Source of the DNA: Geofilum rhodophaeum
GTDB lineage: Bacteria; Bacteroidota; Bacteroidia; Bacteroidales; Marinilabiliaceae
Assembly (NCBI RefSeq): GCF_002210225.1
Contig: NZ_MWUJ01000001.1
Location: 306,381 to 370,380, forward strand
Direction of reading: 5' to 3'
Length of the DNA stretch: 64,000 nt
This document shows, piece by piece, positions 33,521 through 41,928 of the stretch (positions are counted from its first letter, which is position 1; each line of letters begins with the position of its first letter). The notes under the pieces are model-generated. The model saw only the letters and a list, made by a program, of their open reading frames with translations. It was not told the DNA's origin and did no database searches. Position numbers and translations under genes: made by a program.

Positions 33521-34891
33521 TTAAGATTTTGCACTTCCAAAATAATCATAAAACAAAGCGATGGTCTCTATCCCATTAAAAAACTGCTCCAGGGGGAAGT
33601 TTTCGTTGGGACTGTGGATGGCATCGGCCTCCAGACCAAAGCCCATCAGCACGGACTTGATACCCAAAATATCTTCGAAGCTGGAAATGATGGGAATGCT
33701 GCCTCCGCTGCGTACCGGAACCGGCTGCTTGCCGTAAACTTTTTCATAAGCCTGCTCAGCTGCCTTGTAGGCCGGAATATCGATGGGACAAACATAGCCC
33801 TGACCGCCGTGAAGTGGCGTGACTTTCACTTGCACCGAGGCAGGCGCCAGCTGCTCCAGGTGCTCCTTAAACAAAAGCGCAATTTTTTCGTGGTCCTGGT
33901 TCGGCACCAAACGGGTCGACACCTTGGCAAAAGCCTTTGAAGGCAGCACCGTTTTGGCCCCTTCACCGGTATAGCCACCCCAAATGCCGCAAATGTCGAA
34001 TGAGGGACGAATGCCCGTGCGCTCGTTGGTGCTGAAGCCCGCTTCTCCAGCCAGCTCCTTCACGCCAATGGCCGACTTGTAGGCCGACTCGTTGAAAGGC
34101 GCCTTGGCCATCAAGGCACGTTCCTCAGCGCTCACCTCCACCACATCGTCGTAAAAGCCGGGAATGGTGATGTGTCCCTGCGCATCGGTCATGCCGGCCA
34201 GCAACTTACTCAACACATTAATGGGATTGGCCACGGCACCACCGAAGAGCCCGCTGTGCAAATCCCGGTTGGGACCGCTGACCTCCACCTCCCAATAAGC
34301 CAGTCCACGCAGACCCGTAGTAATGGAAGGAATATCCCTTGCTATGATGGAGGTGTCTGAAACCAGGATCACATCGGCCTTAAGCAGCTCCTTGTTGGCC
34401 GCACAAAAGGCCGGGAGACTGGGAGAACCAATTTCTTCCTCCCCCTCAATTAAGAACTTGACGTTACATTTTAACAAATCGTTCTTTACCAGGTATTCGA
34501 AGGCCTTAGCGTGCATAAAAGACTGACCCTTGTCGTCGTCGGCCCCCCGGGCAAAGATTTTCCCATCACGAATTTCCGGCTCAAAAGGATCGCTGTGCCA
34601 AAGGTTTACGGGATCTACCGGCATCACATCCATGTGCCCGTAAACCAGCACCGTAGGCAAAGAAGGATCCAGCAGTTTTTCCCCATAAGTCACCGGATTT
34701 CCAGCCGTCTCCATAACTTCTGCCCGATCGGCTCCGGCTTGCAACAACTTCTCCTTCCACCATTCTGCAGCCCGGTACATATCGGGCTTATGTTGGCTTT
34801 CCGAGCTGATCGAAGGTATGCGGATCAACTCAAATAATTCATCCAGGAAGCGCTGTTTGTTCGCTTCAATATAAGTCTTCAAATTCTCCAT
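33521..34891 (-). CDS. M20 family dipeptidase
   Basis: This 456-residue metallopeptidase has VLVYGHMDVMPVDP with the metal-binding His and catalytic Asp, GRADDDKGQ-like FARGADDDKGQ, and FLIEGEEEIGSPS with the catalytic Glu-Glu. The lid domain carries the swap-interface Arg/His pattern (SGPNRDLHSGLFGG). It hydrolyses dipeptides or related amides with two Zn ions in the cytoplasm. No signal peptide is present. It begins 18 bases after the lipoprotein gene and ends at a strong terminator. It is separate from the pigment locus. Confidence 0.93.
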   Translation of the reverse strand: MENLKTYIEANKQRFLDELFELIRIPSISSESQHKPDMYRAAEWWKEKLLQAGADRAEVMETAGNPVTYGEKLLDPSLPTVLVYGHMDVMPVDPVNLWHSDPFEPEIRDGKIFARGADDDKGQSFMHAKAFEYLVKNDLLKCNVKFLIEGEEEIGSPSLPAFCAANKELLKADVILVSDTSIIARDIPSITTGLRGLAYWEVEVSGPNRDLHSGLFGGAVANPINVLSKLLAGMTDAQGHITIPGFYDDVVEVSAEERALMAKAPFNESAYKSAIGVKELAGEAGFSTNERTGIRPSFDICGIWGGYTGEGAKTVLPSKAFAKVSTRLVPNQDHEKIALLFKEHLEQLAPASVQVKVTPLHGGQGYVCPIDIPAYKAAEQAYEKVYGKQPVPVRSGGSIPIISSFEDILGIKSVLMGFGLEADAIHSPNENFPLEQFFNGIETIALFYDYFGSAKS

Positions 34892-34909
34892 AGTCTCAGC
34901 ATAAAAAAT

Positions 34910-35299
34910 TCACTCTTCACAACCATACACACAATCGTTACAGGTAGCCAAGCGCACACAACCCTTGTCCTTCAGAATGCCAACCAGACAAGCCACCACA
35001 GCCTCCCGGCTGTCTGTGTCCTGACAAAGCGGATTTTCGGTAAAGTGCACAAAAAACGCCTCCAAATCGGCATCGGTGGGCCGCGTGATGGCGCCACTCA
35101 CCTGCTCCCCATCGAGTTCCAACACCATCATAGCCGTAATACCATTGTCGAGTAACAGCACATATTGTTCATAAGCCTCAAACACCTGCTCCTCTACCGA
35201 AGGCATTGATTGCTTGCGACTTCCACAAGAAGACAGGATTAAAAACAGCCCCACTACCAAGCCACCTGCTCGCAGGCCTCCACGCAATACTTGCTCCAT
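34910..35299 (-). CDS. Small Cys-rich lipoprotein
   Basis: I choose the start at 35299 (MEQVLRGGLRAGG), which gives 129 residues with a lipobox LILSSCGS, so the mature lipoprotein begins at that Cys. The C-terminal 45 residues hold six further Cys, ending in CNDCVYGCEE, which suggests disulfides or a metal site. The longer reading from 35356 adds a second hydrophobic stretch and seems unlikely. A TATGTTTG element 40 bases upstream (35339-35346) supports the shorter start. It lies 18 bases before the dipeptidase gene. I do not recognise the family. Confidence 0.68.
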   Translation of the reverse strand: MEQVLRGGLRAGGLVVGLFLILSSCGSRKQSMPSVEEQVFEAYEQYVLLLDNGITAMMVLELDGEQVSGAITRPTDADLEAFFVHFTENPLCQDTDSREAVVACLVGILKDKGCVRLATCNDCVYGCEE

Positions 35300-35338
35300 T
35301 ACCTCTGTATTAGCTGATTTTACAAGACTACAAGATAC

Positions 35339-35346
35339 CAAACATA
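35339..35346 (-). promoter_or_regulatory. Putative -7 element of the lipoprotein/dipeptidase unit
   Basis: TATGTTTG on the minus strand matches TAnnTTTG exactly. No clear TTTG partner was seen at the right distance because the terminator hairpin of yebC begins three bases upstream. Confidence 0.45.
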
Positions 35347-35348
35347 AA

Positions 35349-35393
35349 AAAAACAATCAAAAAAAAGACGGTGTCTTTTTTTTGATTGTTTTT
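35349..35393 (-). terminator. 21-bp perfect hairpin, terminator of yebC
   Basis: The arms at 35349-35369 and 35373-35393 are perfectly complementary over 21 base pairs with a three-base loop GGT. Each arm carries an eight-base A or T run. It follows the yebC stop by 19 bases on the minus strand. It is symmetrical and would also act on plus-strand transcripts. Confidence 0.82.
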
Positions 35394-35412
35394 CCCGAGA
35401 CGTCCTGGCCCC

Positions 35413-36123
35413 CTACGCCATGTTGTGGAAGACGTTGGTCACATCCTCATCGTCCTCAAACTTGGCCAAAAGCTTTTCGATGTCTGCCTGCTGCTCCTCA
35501 GTAAGTGTTTTGGTATCGTGCGGGATACGCTCAAACTCAGCGTTCAGAATCTCAAACTCATTCTCCTCAAGATATTTCTGAATGGGTCCGAAGCCTTCAA
35601 ACTCCCCGTAAATCATAGTATTATCGTCCTCTACAAAAACCTCCTGCACCCCATAATCAATCAACTCCAGCTCCAACTCTTCGGGGTCCAGCCCTTCCTT
35701 GGTCACCACTTTAAAGCTGCACTTGTGGTCGAACATATAATCCACACTGCCCGAGGTCCCCAAAGAACCATTGTTCTTATTAAAATAACTGCGCACATTG
35801 GCCACAGTACGGGTTGGGTTATCGGTGGCCGTTTCTACAATTACAGCAATACCATAAGGACCATAGCCTTCGTACACCACTTCCTTGTAGTCCTCCTGGT
35901 CCTTCGAAGTCGCCTTTTTAATCGCCCGCTCGACGTTCTCCTTAGGCATATTGGCCGCCTTGGCATTCTGCATCAATACCCTCAGACGGGGGTTGGCCAC
36001 CGGATCGGGGCCACTGCTCTTCACTGCAATAGCTATTTCTCGGCCAATTTTGGTGAAAGTCTTGGCCATATTGCCCCAGCGCTTCAGCTTACGGGCTTTT
36101 CTGTATTCAAACGCGCGTCCCAT
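35413..36123 (-). CDS. yebC: YebC/PmpR family transcription/translation regulator
   Basis: This 236-residue protein has the conserved N-terminus MGRAFEYRKARKLKRWGNMAK and the motif NPRLRVLMQNAKAANMPKENVERAIKK, both diagnostic. The three-domain cytoplasmic YebC fold was described as a transcription regulator, and recent work links the family to translation at proline stretches. It is monocistronic, with a -7 element 25 bases upstream and a perfect hairpin after the stop. Confidence 0.95.
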   Translation of the reverse strand: MGRAFEYRKARKLKRWGNMAKTFTKIGREIAIAVKSSGPDPVANPRLRVLMQNAKAANMPKENVERAIKKATSKDQEDYKEVVYEGYGPYGIAVIVETATDNPTRTVANVRSYFNKNNGSLGTSGSVDYMFDHKCSFKVVTKEGLDPEELELELIDYGVQEVFVEDDNTMIYGEFEGFGPIQKYLEENEFEILNAEFERIPHDTKTLTEEQQADIEKLLAKFEDDEDVTNVFHNMA

Positions 36124-36147
36124 GTTCTGCTATTTTAATTTGGGCTA

Positions 36148-36155
36148 CAAATTTA
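36148..36155 (-). promoter_or_regulatory. Putative -7 element of yebC
   Basis: TAAATTTG on the minus strand matches TAnnTTTG and lies 25 bases before the yebC start. No good -33 TTTG was found. Confidence 0.45.
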
Positions 36156-36206
36156 TTATAAATCCTTTTGCATCATAACATCTCACTGCATTCCAGGCGA
36201 AAAAAA

Positions 36207-36794
36207 TCACTCCTCCCCTTTCTCCCCTTCCCGCAACAACTTGTCGGCTTCCTCCATTTCATCGTAAAAAGCCTGTCCGTACTTTCGAACCAGCGCCTCC
36301 TTCAAAAAACGATAAATGGGCAGGCCCTTCTCAGCCCCCAGCACGCGGGCAGGTCCGCAAATGGGCCACTGGTGGTAGTTCAGTGCCTCAAAGTCGCTGT
36401 ACTTGGTTACCCTGATGGGATACAAGTGGCACGACACCGGCTTCTTAAACGAAATCAAACCCTCATTATAGGCCTTCTCAATGCTGCACTTGCACACCCC
36501 CTTTTCGTCGTAGTAGGCATACACACATTCTCTGCCATTGATGATCGGCGTCACCTTGTCGCCGTCGCCATCTACCTCCCAGGTACCCACCCGCTCAATT
36601 TCCTTAAGCGCAGCCGGTCCCAGCATGGGCTTAATCACCGGAAAAATTTCTTCCAGAATCCGGGTTTCTTCCTCCTCCAAAGGTGCACCCGATTCACCTT
36701 CCACACAACAAGCCCCCATGCATTTGGGCAGATCACAAATAAAGTGTCGCTCAAAAACATCCAGGCTGATCAACTTATCGTCTATCTGAACCAT
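36207..36794 (-). CDS. DUF3109 family protein (Cys-rich, metal-binding)
   Basis: This 195-residue protein has CDLPKCMGACCVEGESG near residues 20-36 and further Cys in ECVYAYYDEKGVCKCSIEKAY and PVSCHLYPIR. The spacing is typical of the DUF3109/YkgJ-like zinc or iron-sulfur proteins of Bacteroidota. The function is unknown; a cytoplasmic redox or metal role is likely. A -7 motif TAAATTTG at 36841-36848 lies 47 bases upstream, overlapping the end of the gpmI terminator region. Confidence 0.85.
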   Translation of the reverse strand: MVQIDDKLISLDVFERHFICDLPKCMGACCVEGESGAPLEEEETRILEEIFPVIKPMLGPAALKEIERVGTWEVDGDGDKVTPIINGRECVYAYYDEKGVCKCSIEKAYNEGLISFKKPVSCHLYPIRVTKYSDFEALNYHQWPICGPARVLGAEKGLPIYRFLKEALVRKYGQAFYDEMEEADKLLREGEKGEE

Positions 36795-36802
36795 CTTACT
36801 TC

Positions 36803-36840
36803 AAAAAAAATGCAGCAACTCCAAGTTCGGAATTGCTGCA
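36803..36840 (-). terminator. Terminator of gpmI
   Basis: TGCAGCAA (36811-36818) pairs with TTGCTGCA (36833-36840), with an inner TCC/GGA pairing. On the minus strand the hairpin is followed by eight T (36803-36810). It lies 22 bases after the gpmI stop. Confidence 0.72.
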
Positions 36841-36862
36841 CAAATTTATCTCATTTTTCTGA

Positions 36863-38389
36863 TTAAGCCAGCTTAATCAGACTCTTTCCTGTCATTTCCT
36901 CAGGCTGCTCCACACCCATAAGCGTTAAAACAGAAGGCGCCACATCGGCCAAAATACCATCCTGCACCTCCCCCTTACGCTCGGTCACCCAAATAAAAGG
37001 CACCGGATTCAAAGAATGCGCCGTATTGGGCGAACCATCGGCATTCATCGCATTGTCGGCATTGCCGTGGTCGGCAATGATGATGGCTTCGTAGCCGTTC
37101 TCACGCGCCGTTTCCACCACCTCTTTGAGACATTCATCTACCGCTTTTACAGCCTTCAAAATAGCCTGTGCATCGCCGGTATGTCCCACCATATCGCCAT
37201 TGGCAAAATTCAGGGCAATAAAATCGAATTTCTGCTTCTTCAACTCTGCCACCATCTTATCCTTCACCTCATAGGCGCTCATTTCGGGCTGCAAGTCGTA
37301 AGTCGCTACCTTGGGCGAATTTACCAAAATGCGCTCCTCACCGGCAAAAACCGCTTCACGTCCACCCGAAAAGAAAAAGGTCACGTGGGCATACTTCTCT
37401 GTTTCAGCCATACGCAGCTGCTTCAAACCTTTTGCAGCCACCACTTCGCCAAGGGTGTTGTTTACATTGTCCTTATCGAACAACACATGCATCCCTTTAA
37501 AAGTAGCATCGTAAGGCGTCATGGTGCAGTAATACAAGGGCAGCGTCTTCATGCCGTGCTCAGGCATATCCTCCTGGGTCAATACTACGGTAATTTCACG
37601 GGCCCGGTCGTTGCGGAAGTTGAAGAAAATGATCACATCGCCTTCCTGAATGGTGCCAAGAGGCTTGCCCTGGGCATCCACACGAACAATGGGCTTAATA
37701 AACTCATCGGTCACATCCTGATCGTACGAGGCTTGAATGGCAGCCACCATATCCTGCGCAGCTTCCCCTTCACCCTTTACCATCAAATCGTAGGCCAGCT
37801 TAATGCGCTCCCAGCGCTTGTCGCGGTCCATGGCATAATAACGTCCGATAACCGAAGCTACCTCGGCATTGTTGCCCTTGATATGCTCGAGCAGCTCGCT
37901 CATGTAGCCCTTGCCGCTCTTAGGATCGGTATCGCGACCATCCATAAAGGCATGCACAAAAACATTAGCAATACCGGCTTCGGTAGCCAGGTCGGTCAGC
38001 TTATACAAATGGTCCTGACTGCTGTGCACACCACCCTTGGAAACCAGGCCCAGGAAATGCACCTGCTTACCCTGCTCTTTGGCATAGGCCAAAGCCTTTA
38101 CCAGCTCAGGGTTCTGAGCGATGGAATTGTCGCGGATGGCCAGATTAATCTTCACCAAATCCTGATAAACCACGCGTCCGGCACCAATATTCAGGTGCCC
38201 CACTTCCGAGTTACCCATTTGGCCGTCGGGCAGGCCCACATTTTCGCCGGATGCCTGCAACTGAGCGTTGGGGTATTTGGCTACCAGACTGTCGAAGTAA
38301 GGGGTGTCGCCCTTGTAAACCAGGTCGGCCTCATTTTTGGCACCGTAGCCCCAGCCGTCCAATATTACCAATAACGTCTTTTTGCTCAT
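36863..38389 (-). CDS. gpmI: 2,3-bisphosphoglycerate-independent phosphoglycerate mutase
   Basis: This 508-residue enzyme starts at 38389 ([16 protein letters not shown]); upstream codons are not part of the family. The nucleophile is Ser61 in [17 protein letters not shown]. Metal ligands are in [33 protein letters not shown] and IIADHGNAD. It interconverts 3- and 2-phosphoglycerate in glycolysis, using two Mn ions. It is monocistronic with a good promoter at 38471-38500 and its own terminator. Confidence 0.97.
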   Translation of the reverse strand: MSKKTLLVILDGWGYGAKNEADLVYKGDTPYFDSLVAKYPNAQLQASGENVGLPDGQMGNSEVGHLNIGAGRVVYQDLVKINLAIRDNSIAQNPELVKALAYAKEQGKQVHFLGLVSKGGVHSSQDHLYKLTDLATEAGIANVFVHAFMDGRDTDPKSGKGYMSELLEHIKGNNAEVASVIGRYYAMDRDKRWERIKLAYDLMVKGEGEAAQDMVAAIQASYDQDVTDEFIKPIVRVDAQGKPLGTIQEGDVIIFFNFRNDRAREITVVLTQEDMPEHGMKTLPLYYCTMTPYDATFKGMHVLFDKDNVNNTLGEVVAAKGLKQLRMAETEKYAHVTFFFSGGREAVFAGEERILVNSPKVATYDLQPEMSAYEVKDKMVAELKKQKFDFIALNFANGDMVGHTGDAQAILKAVKAVDECLKEVVETARENGYEAIIIADHGNADNAMNADGSPNTAHSLNPVPFIWVTERKGEVQDGILADVAPSVLTLMGVEQPEEMTGKSLIKLA

Positions 38390-38470
38390 AAAGTAAAGTG
38401 TATGTAGATTTTCAATTATTAAACATGCCTGTCGGTGCAAAGTTCAACCCTTAAGCTGAGCGCAACTCTG

Positions 38471-38500
38471 CAAAAATACCGAAAATTGCTCAATATCAAA
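38471..38500 (-). promoter_or_regulatory. Promoter of gpmI
   Basis: On the minus strand TTTG (38497-38500), an 18-base spacer and TATTTTTG (38471-38478) match the Bacteroidetes consensus exactly. The start codon is about 80 bases downstream. Confidence 0.65.
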
Positions 38501-38537
38501 GCACTCAAGTGTTAATACATCTAAACCGGTCAAAAAC

Positions 38538-38566
38538 AAAAAAGCCGGCTCACGGCCGGCTTTTTT
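38538..38566 (-). terminator. Terminator after tRNA-Phe
   Basis: GCCGGC (38544-38549) pairs with GCCGGC (38555-38560) and the flanking six A pair with six T, giving a 12-bp stem with a five-base loop. It follows the 3' end of the tRNA by four bases on the minus strand. Confidence 0.8.
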
Positions 38567-38569
38567 TTG

Positions 38570-38642
<73 letters not shown>

Positions 38643-38769
38643 AGAGGTTATTTTTATAATAAGGGAGCAAAAATAACAAACCTCCGCAATCATTTAACCC
38701 TTAAAATCCTTGCCGACCATACCCTTTCAAAATATCGTCAACAAAAACAGTCCCCTCGTGAGCGACTGG

Positions 38770-38842
<73 letters not shown>

Positions 38843-38858
38843 TTGCGAAAACGCGGTG

Positions 38859-38888
38859 CAAATATACGTAAAGATTTTGTTCCTCAAA
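38859..38888 (-). promoter_or_regulatory. Promoter of tRNA-Phe copy 2
   Basis: TTTG (38885-38888), an 18-base spacer and TATATTTG (38859-38866) lie on the minus strand, an exact consensus match ending 16 bases before the tRNA. Confidence 0.68.
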
Positions 38889-39029
38889 ATGCCGAAGTCA
38901 AAAATATTCCCAGGCCGCCCCAGGCCGCTTCCACACAGACTCCTTAGGCATCAAAAAGTCAAGCGCTTAGCGCGCTTCAAAAAAAAACAGCAAGTTTCGC
39001 CAGCTGGTGACAGCTGTGCCGGCCTGCGA

Positions 39030-39060
39030 TTCGTTTATTCCCTTTTGTTTTATACTTTTG
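39030..39060 (+). promoter_or_regulatory. Promoter of the M16 peptidase operon
   Basis: TTCG (39030-39033, one mismatch to TTTG), a 19-base spacer and an exact TACTTTTG (39053-39060) lie 23 bases before the ATG at 39084. The location also supports that start. Confidence 0.62.
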
Positions 39061-39083
39061 CAACCTATACCGAAGCGCAACAC

Positions 39084-40310
39084 ATGGAAATAAACACACA
39101 TACTTTCTCTAATGGCATCCGGCTGATTCATCATCCCCTGGATTCGCCCGTAGGGCATTGCGGCATCCTCATCAACACCGGATCGCGCGACGAAGAAGAG
39201 CACGAGCACGGCATGGCCCACTTTATTGAGCACGTCATTTTTAAAGGCACCCGAAAAAGAAAAACCTACCACATTCTGAGTCGCATCGACGATGTGGGCG
39301 GCGAGCTCAACGCCTATACCACTAAGGAAGAGACTTGCGTCTACGCTTCTTACCTGAGTCAGGACTTCGAAAGGGCCCTTGAATTGTTGCACGACATTAC
39401 CTTTCACTCCACCTTTCCCGAACGCGAACTGGAAAAGGAAAAGGAAGTCATCATTGACGAAATCAATTCCTACAAAGACAACCCTTCGGAGTTGATTATC
39501 GATGATTTTGAGGAATTGGTTTTCGCCGGCGACCCTATGGGCCGAAACATTCTGGGCACTCCGGAACGCCTGGCCGGCTTTGGGCAGAGCGACATCCAAA
39601 AATTCATGCGCAACAATTACCACACCGACCAGATGGTAATTTGTGTGGTGGGACAAATGGACAAAAACAAGGTGCTGCGACTGGCGGCCAAGTATTTTGA
39701 ACCTTTGCCCGCCAATCTGCGTCAGAAAAAACGTCCCGCCAGTCTCCACTATCGCCCCCAAAGCATCGACAAGGTAATGGACACCTTCCAGAGCCACACT
39801 GTTTTGGGCAACATCGCTTACGACCTCGACAGTCCCCAACGCCTGGGCTTGCTCTTGCTCAGCAACCTCATTGGCGGACCCGGCATGAACAGTCGCCTCA
39901 ACATGGCCCTGCGCGAAAAAAACGGCATTGCCTACAACATCGAATCCATCTACACCCCCTACTACGGCACCGGCGTGTTCTGCATCTATTTTGGCACCGA
40001 CGAAGAAAACCTCAACCGCAGCCTCAAGGTGGTACACCGGGAGCTGCGCCGGCTGCGCGAGGCCCGTTTGGGCAAACTGCAACTGCACAACGCCATTCGC
40101 CAACTGAAGGGACAAATAACCATTGCCAACGAAAACCGCGAAAACCTCATGCTTTCTATCGGCAAGAGCTACATGCTTTACAACAAAGTCGATTCCCGGG
40201 AAGAGACCTGGTCCAAGATCGATGCCATTCAGGCCAGCGACTTGCTTGAGATAGCCAACGAGGTTTTTGACCCCGCTCAATTGTCCTACCTCATATACCG
40301 CCAAAGCTGA
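39084..40310 (+). CDS. M16 family zinc peptidase (processing-peptidase-like)
   Basis: This 408-residue protein starts at 39084 (MEINTHTFSNGIRLIHHP); the long upstream open frame would run into the tRNA-Phe gene. The inverted zinc motif HFIEH (residues 46-50) and the downstream ligand Glu in EVIIDEINSYKDNPSE are present, so it is an active-type subunit. The C-terminal inactive half is also present (GGPGMNSRLNMALREKNG). It has no signal peptide. It degrades or processes peptides in the cytoplasm. It overlaps the next gene by one base (TGATG). Confidence 0.93.
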   Translation: MEINTHTFSNGIRLIHHPLDSPVGHCGILINTGSRDEEEHEHGMAHFIEHVIFKGTRKRKTYHILSRIDDVGGELNAYTTKEETCVYASYLSQDFERALELLHDITFHSTFPERELEKEKEVIIDEINSYKDNPSELIIDDFEELVFAGDPMGRNILGTPERLAGFGQSDIQKFMRNNYHTDQMVICVVGQMDKNKVLRLAAKYFEPLPANLRQKKRPASLHYRPQSIDKVMDTFQSHTVLGNIAYDLDSPQRLGLLLLSNLIGGPGMNSRLNMALREKNGIAYNIESIYTPYYGTGVFCIYFGTDEENLNRSLKVVHRELRRLREARLGKLQLHNAIRQLKGQITIANENRENLMLSIGKSYMLYNKVDSREETWSKIDAIQASDLLEIANEVFDPAQLSYLIYRQS

Positions 40311-40951
40311 TGGATCTGGATTTGGAAAAATATCTGCTCGATCACATCGACCCGGAGGATGAAGTGCTGCGCGAACTCGACCGCTACACCCACCTGCATG
40401 TGCTCCGGTCCCGTATGCTTTCCGGCCATCTGCAGGGCAGCGTGCTCAAAATGCTTTGCCGCATGATTCAACCGGCCGACATTCTGGAAATCGGCACCTT
40501 TACCGGCTATTCGGCCATCAGCATGGCCCGGGGAATGGACCAGTACGGACACATCCACACCATAGAAATCAACGACGAGCTCGAAAGTCTCATCCGACGT
40601 TTCATCGCCAAGGCGGGACTCCAACACCAGATTACCCTGCACCTGGGCAATGCCCTCGACATCATCCCCACCTTGCCCGGTCCCTTCGACCTGGTGTTTA
40701 TGGACGGCGACAAGCGGCAGTACCCCGCTTACTACGAAGCAGTATTTCCCAAAATAAAACCGGGCGGCTACCTGTTGGCCGACAACATACTGTGGGACGG
40801 GAAAGTGGCCCGACCGGGCATGCCCGATGATGCCTACACCAAGGGGATCATGGATTTCAACGACCGGGTGCGCGACGATGAGCGGGTGGAAAAAACCATT
40901 CTGCCGCTGCGCGACGGGCTGCTGCTCATCCGTAAAAAGCAGGCAAAGTAA
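40310..40951 (+). CDS. Caffeoyl-CoA-type O-methyltransferase (YrrM-like)
   Basis: This 213-residue class I methyltransferase has DILEIGTFTGYSAISMA for SAM, DLVFMDGDKRQYPAYYE with a metal ligand Asp, and LADNILWDGKVARPG. These match the cation-dependent O-methyltransferase family, whose bacterial members include the tRNA wobble-uridine enzyme TrmR (YrrM). It is translationally coupled to the peptidase gene. It might act on a tRNA or a small catechol; the family alone does not decide. Confidence 0.9.
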   Translation: MDLDLEKYLLDHIDPEDEVLRELDRYTHLHVLRSRMLSGHLQGSVLKMLCRMIQPADILEIGTFTGYSAISMARGMDQYGHIHTIEINDELESLIRRFIAKAGLQHQITLHLGNALDIIPTLPGPFDLVFMDGDKRQYPAYYEAVFPKIKPGGYLLADNILWDGKVARPGMPDDAYTKGIMDFNDRVRDDERVEKTILPLRDGLLLIRKKQAK

Positions 40952-40995
40952 ACACTTTGCCCCGCCAACTGTTTGCCTAAATAAACAAAGACAAC

Positions 40996-41502
40996 ATGTA
41001 CCAAAGCATCCTCATCATATACGGATCCTCACTGGGCAACACCCAGTTTGTAGCAGAAAAACTGCAACTGCTGCTTCCCGGCGCTGCCCTTAGGGAAGCC
41101 TCCGAAGTACAGCCTTCGGAATTACAGAACTACAAGGCACTTATTTTAGGGACCTCTACCTGGGGGGTCGGTCTGCTGCAAGATGAGTTTGAAACCTTTA
41201 TGGACCTCTTATTGCTCGAAGATTTAAAGGGCAAGACCGTTGCCCTTTTCGGCTTAGGCGATCAGCAAAATTATCCCGATTCGTTTTGCGACGGCATGGG
41301 GAAAATCTACGAATTGTTGGAAAACAAGGACGTGCATTTTGTAGGCGCCTGGCCGGTAGATGATTACGACTTCACCACCTCCAAAGCAGTAGTGGATGGA
41401 CAACTGGTGGGTCTGGCTCTCGACGAGGACAATGAGCCGGATTTGAGCGATTTCCGTTTAAAAAGCTGGGTGCAGGCCATAAAAGATCAACTCCCGACCT
41501 AG
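40996..41502 (+). CDS. fldA: Flavodoxin
   Basis: This 168-residue long-chain flavodoxin has the FMN phosphate loop GSSLGNTQFVAEKL and the isoalloxazine loop TSTWGVGLLQDEF, then GLGDQQNYPDSFCDGM, which is characteristic of FldA. It is a one-electron carrier that replaces ferredoxin under iron limitation. It lies 44 bases after the methyltransferase gene and its stop overlaps the stop of the opposing gene by four bases. Confidence 0.93.
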   Translation: MYQSILIIYGSSLGNTQFVAEKLQLLLPGAALREASEVQPSELQNYKALILGTSTWGVGLLQDEFETFMDLLLLEDLKGKTVALFGLGDQQNYPDSFCDGMGKIYELLENKDVHFVGAWPVDDYDFTTSKAVVDGQLVGLALDEDNEPDLSDFRLKSWVQAIKDQLPT

Positions 41503-41804
41503 TCGTCGGTTCCGGTGCTGCCTGCAGTCACCACCAAATTATCGAGCTCCCGTTTTTCAAAGAGGGTGGGATAATCCTCCAGAAAGCGGGTCATAACCGA
41601 CCGCAAAGCAGCCTCCCGCAAAAAAGTGGACTTGCTTTTCTGTCGGTATTTTTTGCAATATACCTCAATAGCCTCCAGCTCCTTATCGTTAAGCAACACC
41701 GTCACCTTGTGGTGTCGCCGCAAAGCGGCATCTCTTTGTCTGGAGGCAGGCACTTGTTTCTTTGGGGAGTTTTTACGCATTCCTTCGCTCAAATTAAAGT
41801 CCAA
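41499..41804 (-). CDS. Small basic ribbon-helix-helix/MobC-like protein
   Basis: This 101-residue protein (alternative start at 41780) has a basic N-terminus with RRHHKVTVLLNDKELEAIEV, a pattern like the strand and first helix of ribbon-helix-helix DNA-binding proteins. KSKSTFLREAALRSVMTRF follows as a second helix, as in MobC relaxosome accessory proteins. No relaxase or other mobility gene is nearby. It could be a small regulator. It is convergent with the flavodoxin gene. The family assignment is tentative. Confidence 0.6.
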   Translation of the reverse strand: MDFNLSEGMRKNSPKKQVPASRQRDAALRRHHKVTVLLNDKELEAIEVYCKKYRQKSKSTFLREAALRSVMTRFLEDYPTLFEKRELDNLVVTAGSTGTDD

Positions 41805-41859
41805 AAATAGCTATTTTTCTTAAGTCGCACAATTTCAGAAGCACAAGCCAGTTGACTCC

Positions 41860-41887
41860 AAAAAAGGAGGATGGTTTCCCATCCTCC
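41860..41887 (-). terminator. Terminator of the leucine-rich-repeat gene
   Basis: GGAGGATGG (41866-41874) pairs with CCATCCTCC (41879-41887) around a four-base loop. On the minus strand six T follow (41860-41865). It lies 42 bases after the gene's stop. Confidence 0.78.
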
Positions 41888-41928
41888 TTCTGTTCTTTTA
41901 GATACACAAGTTTTAAGGCAAACCAGCC

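Noticed and set aside
37016-38374. 452-residue open frame antisense to gpmI
   Set aside because: The minus strand carries a complete phosphoglycerate mutase; the antisense frame has no recognisable domain.
38967-40304. 445-residue open frame antisense to the M16 peptidase
   Set aside because: It lacks family motifs, while the opposite strand encodes a peptidase with HFIEH; the frame is a product of codon bias.
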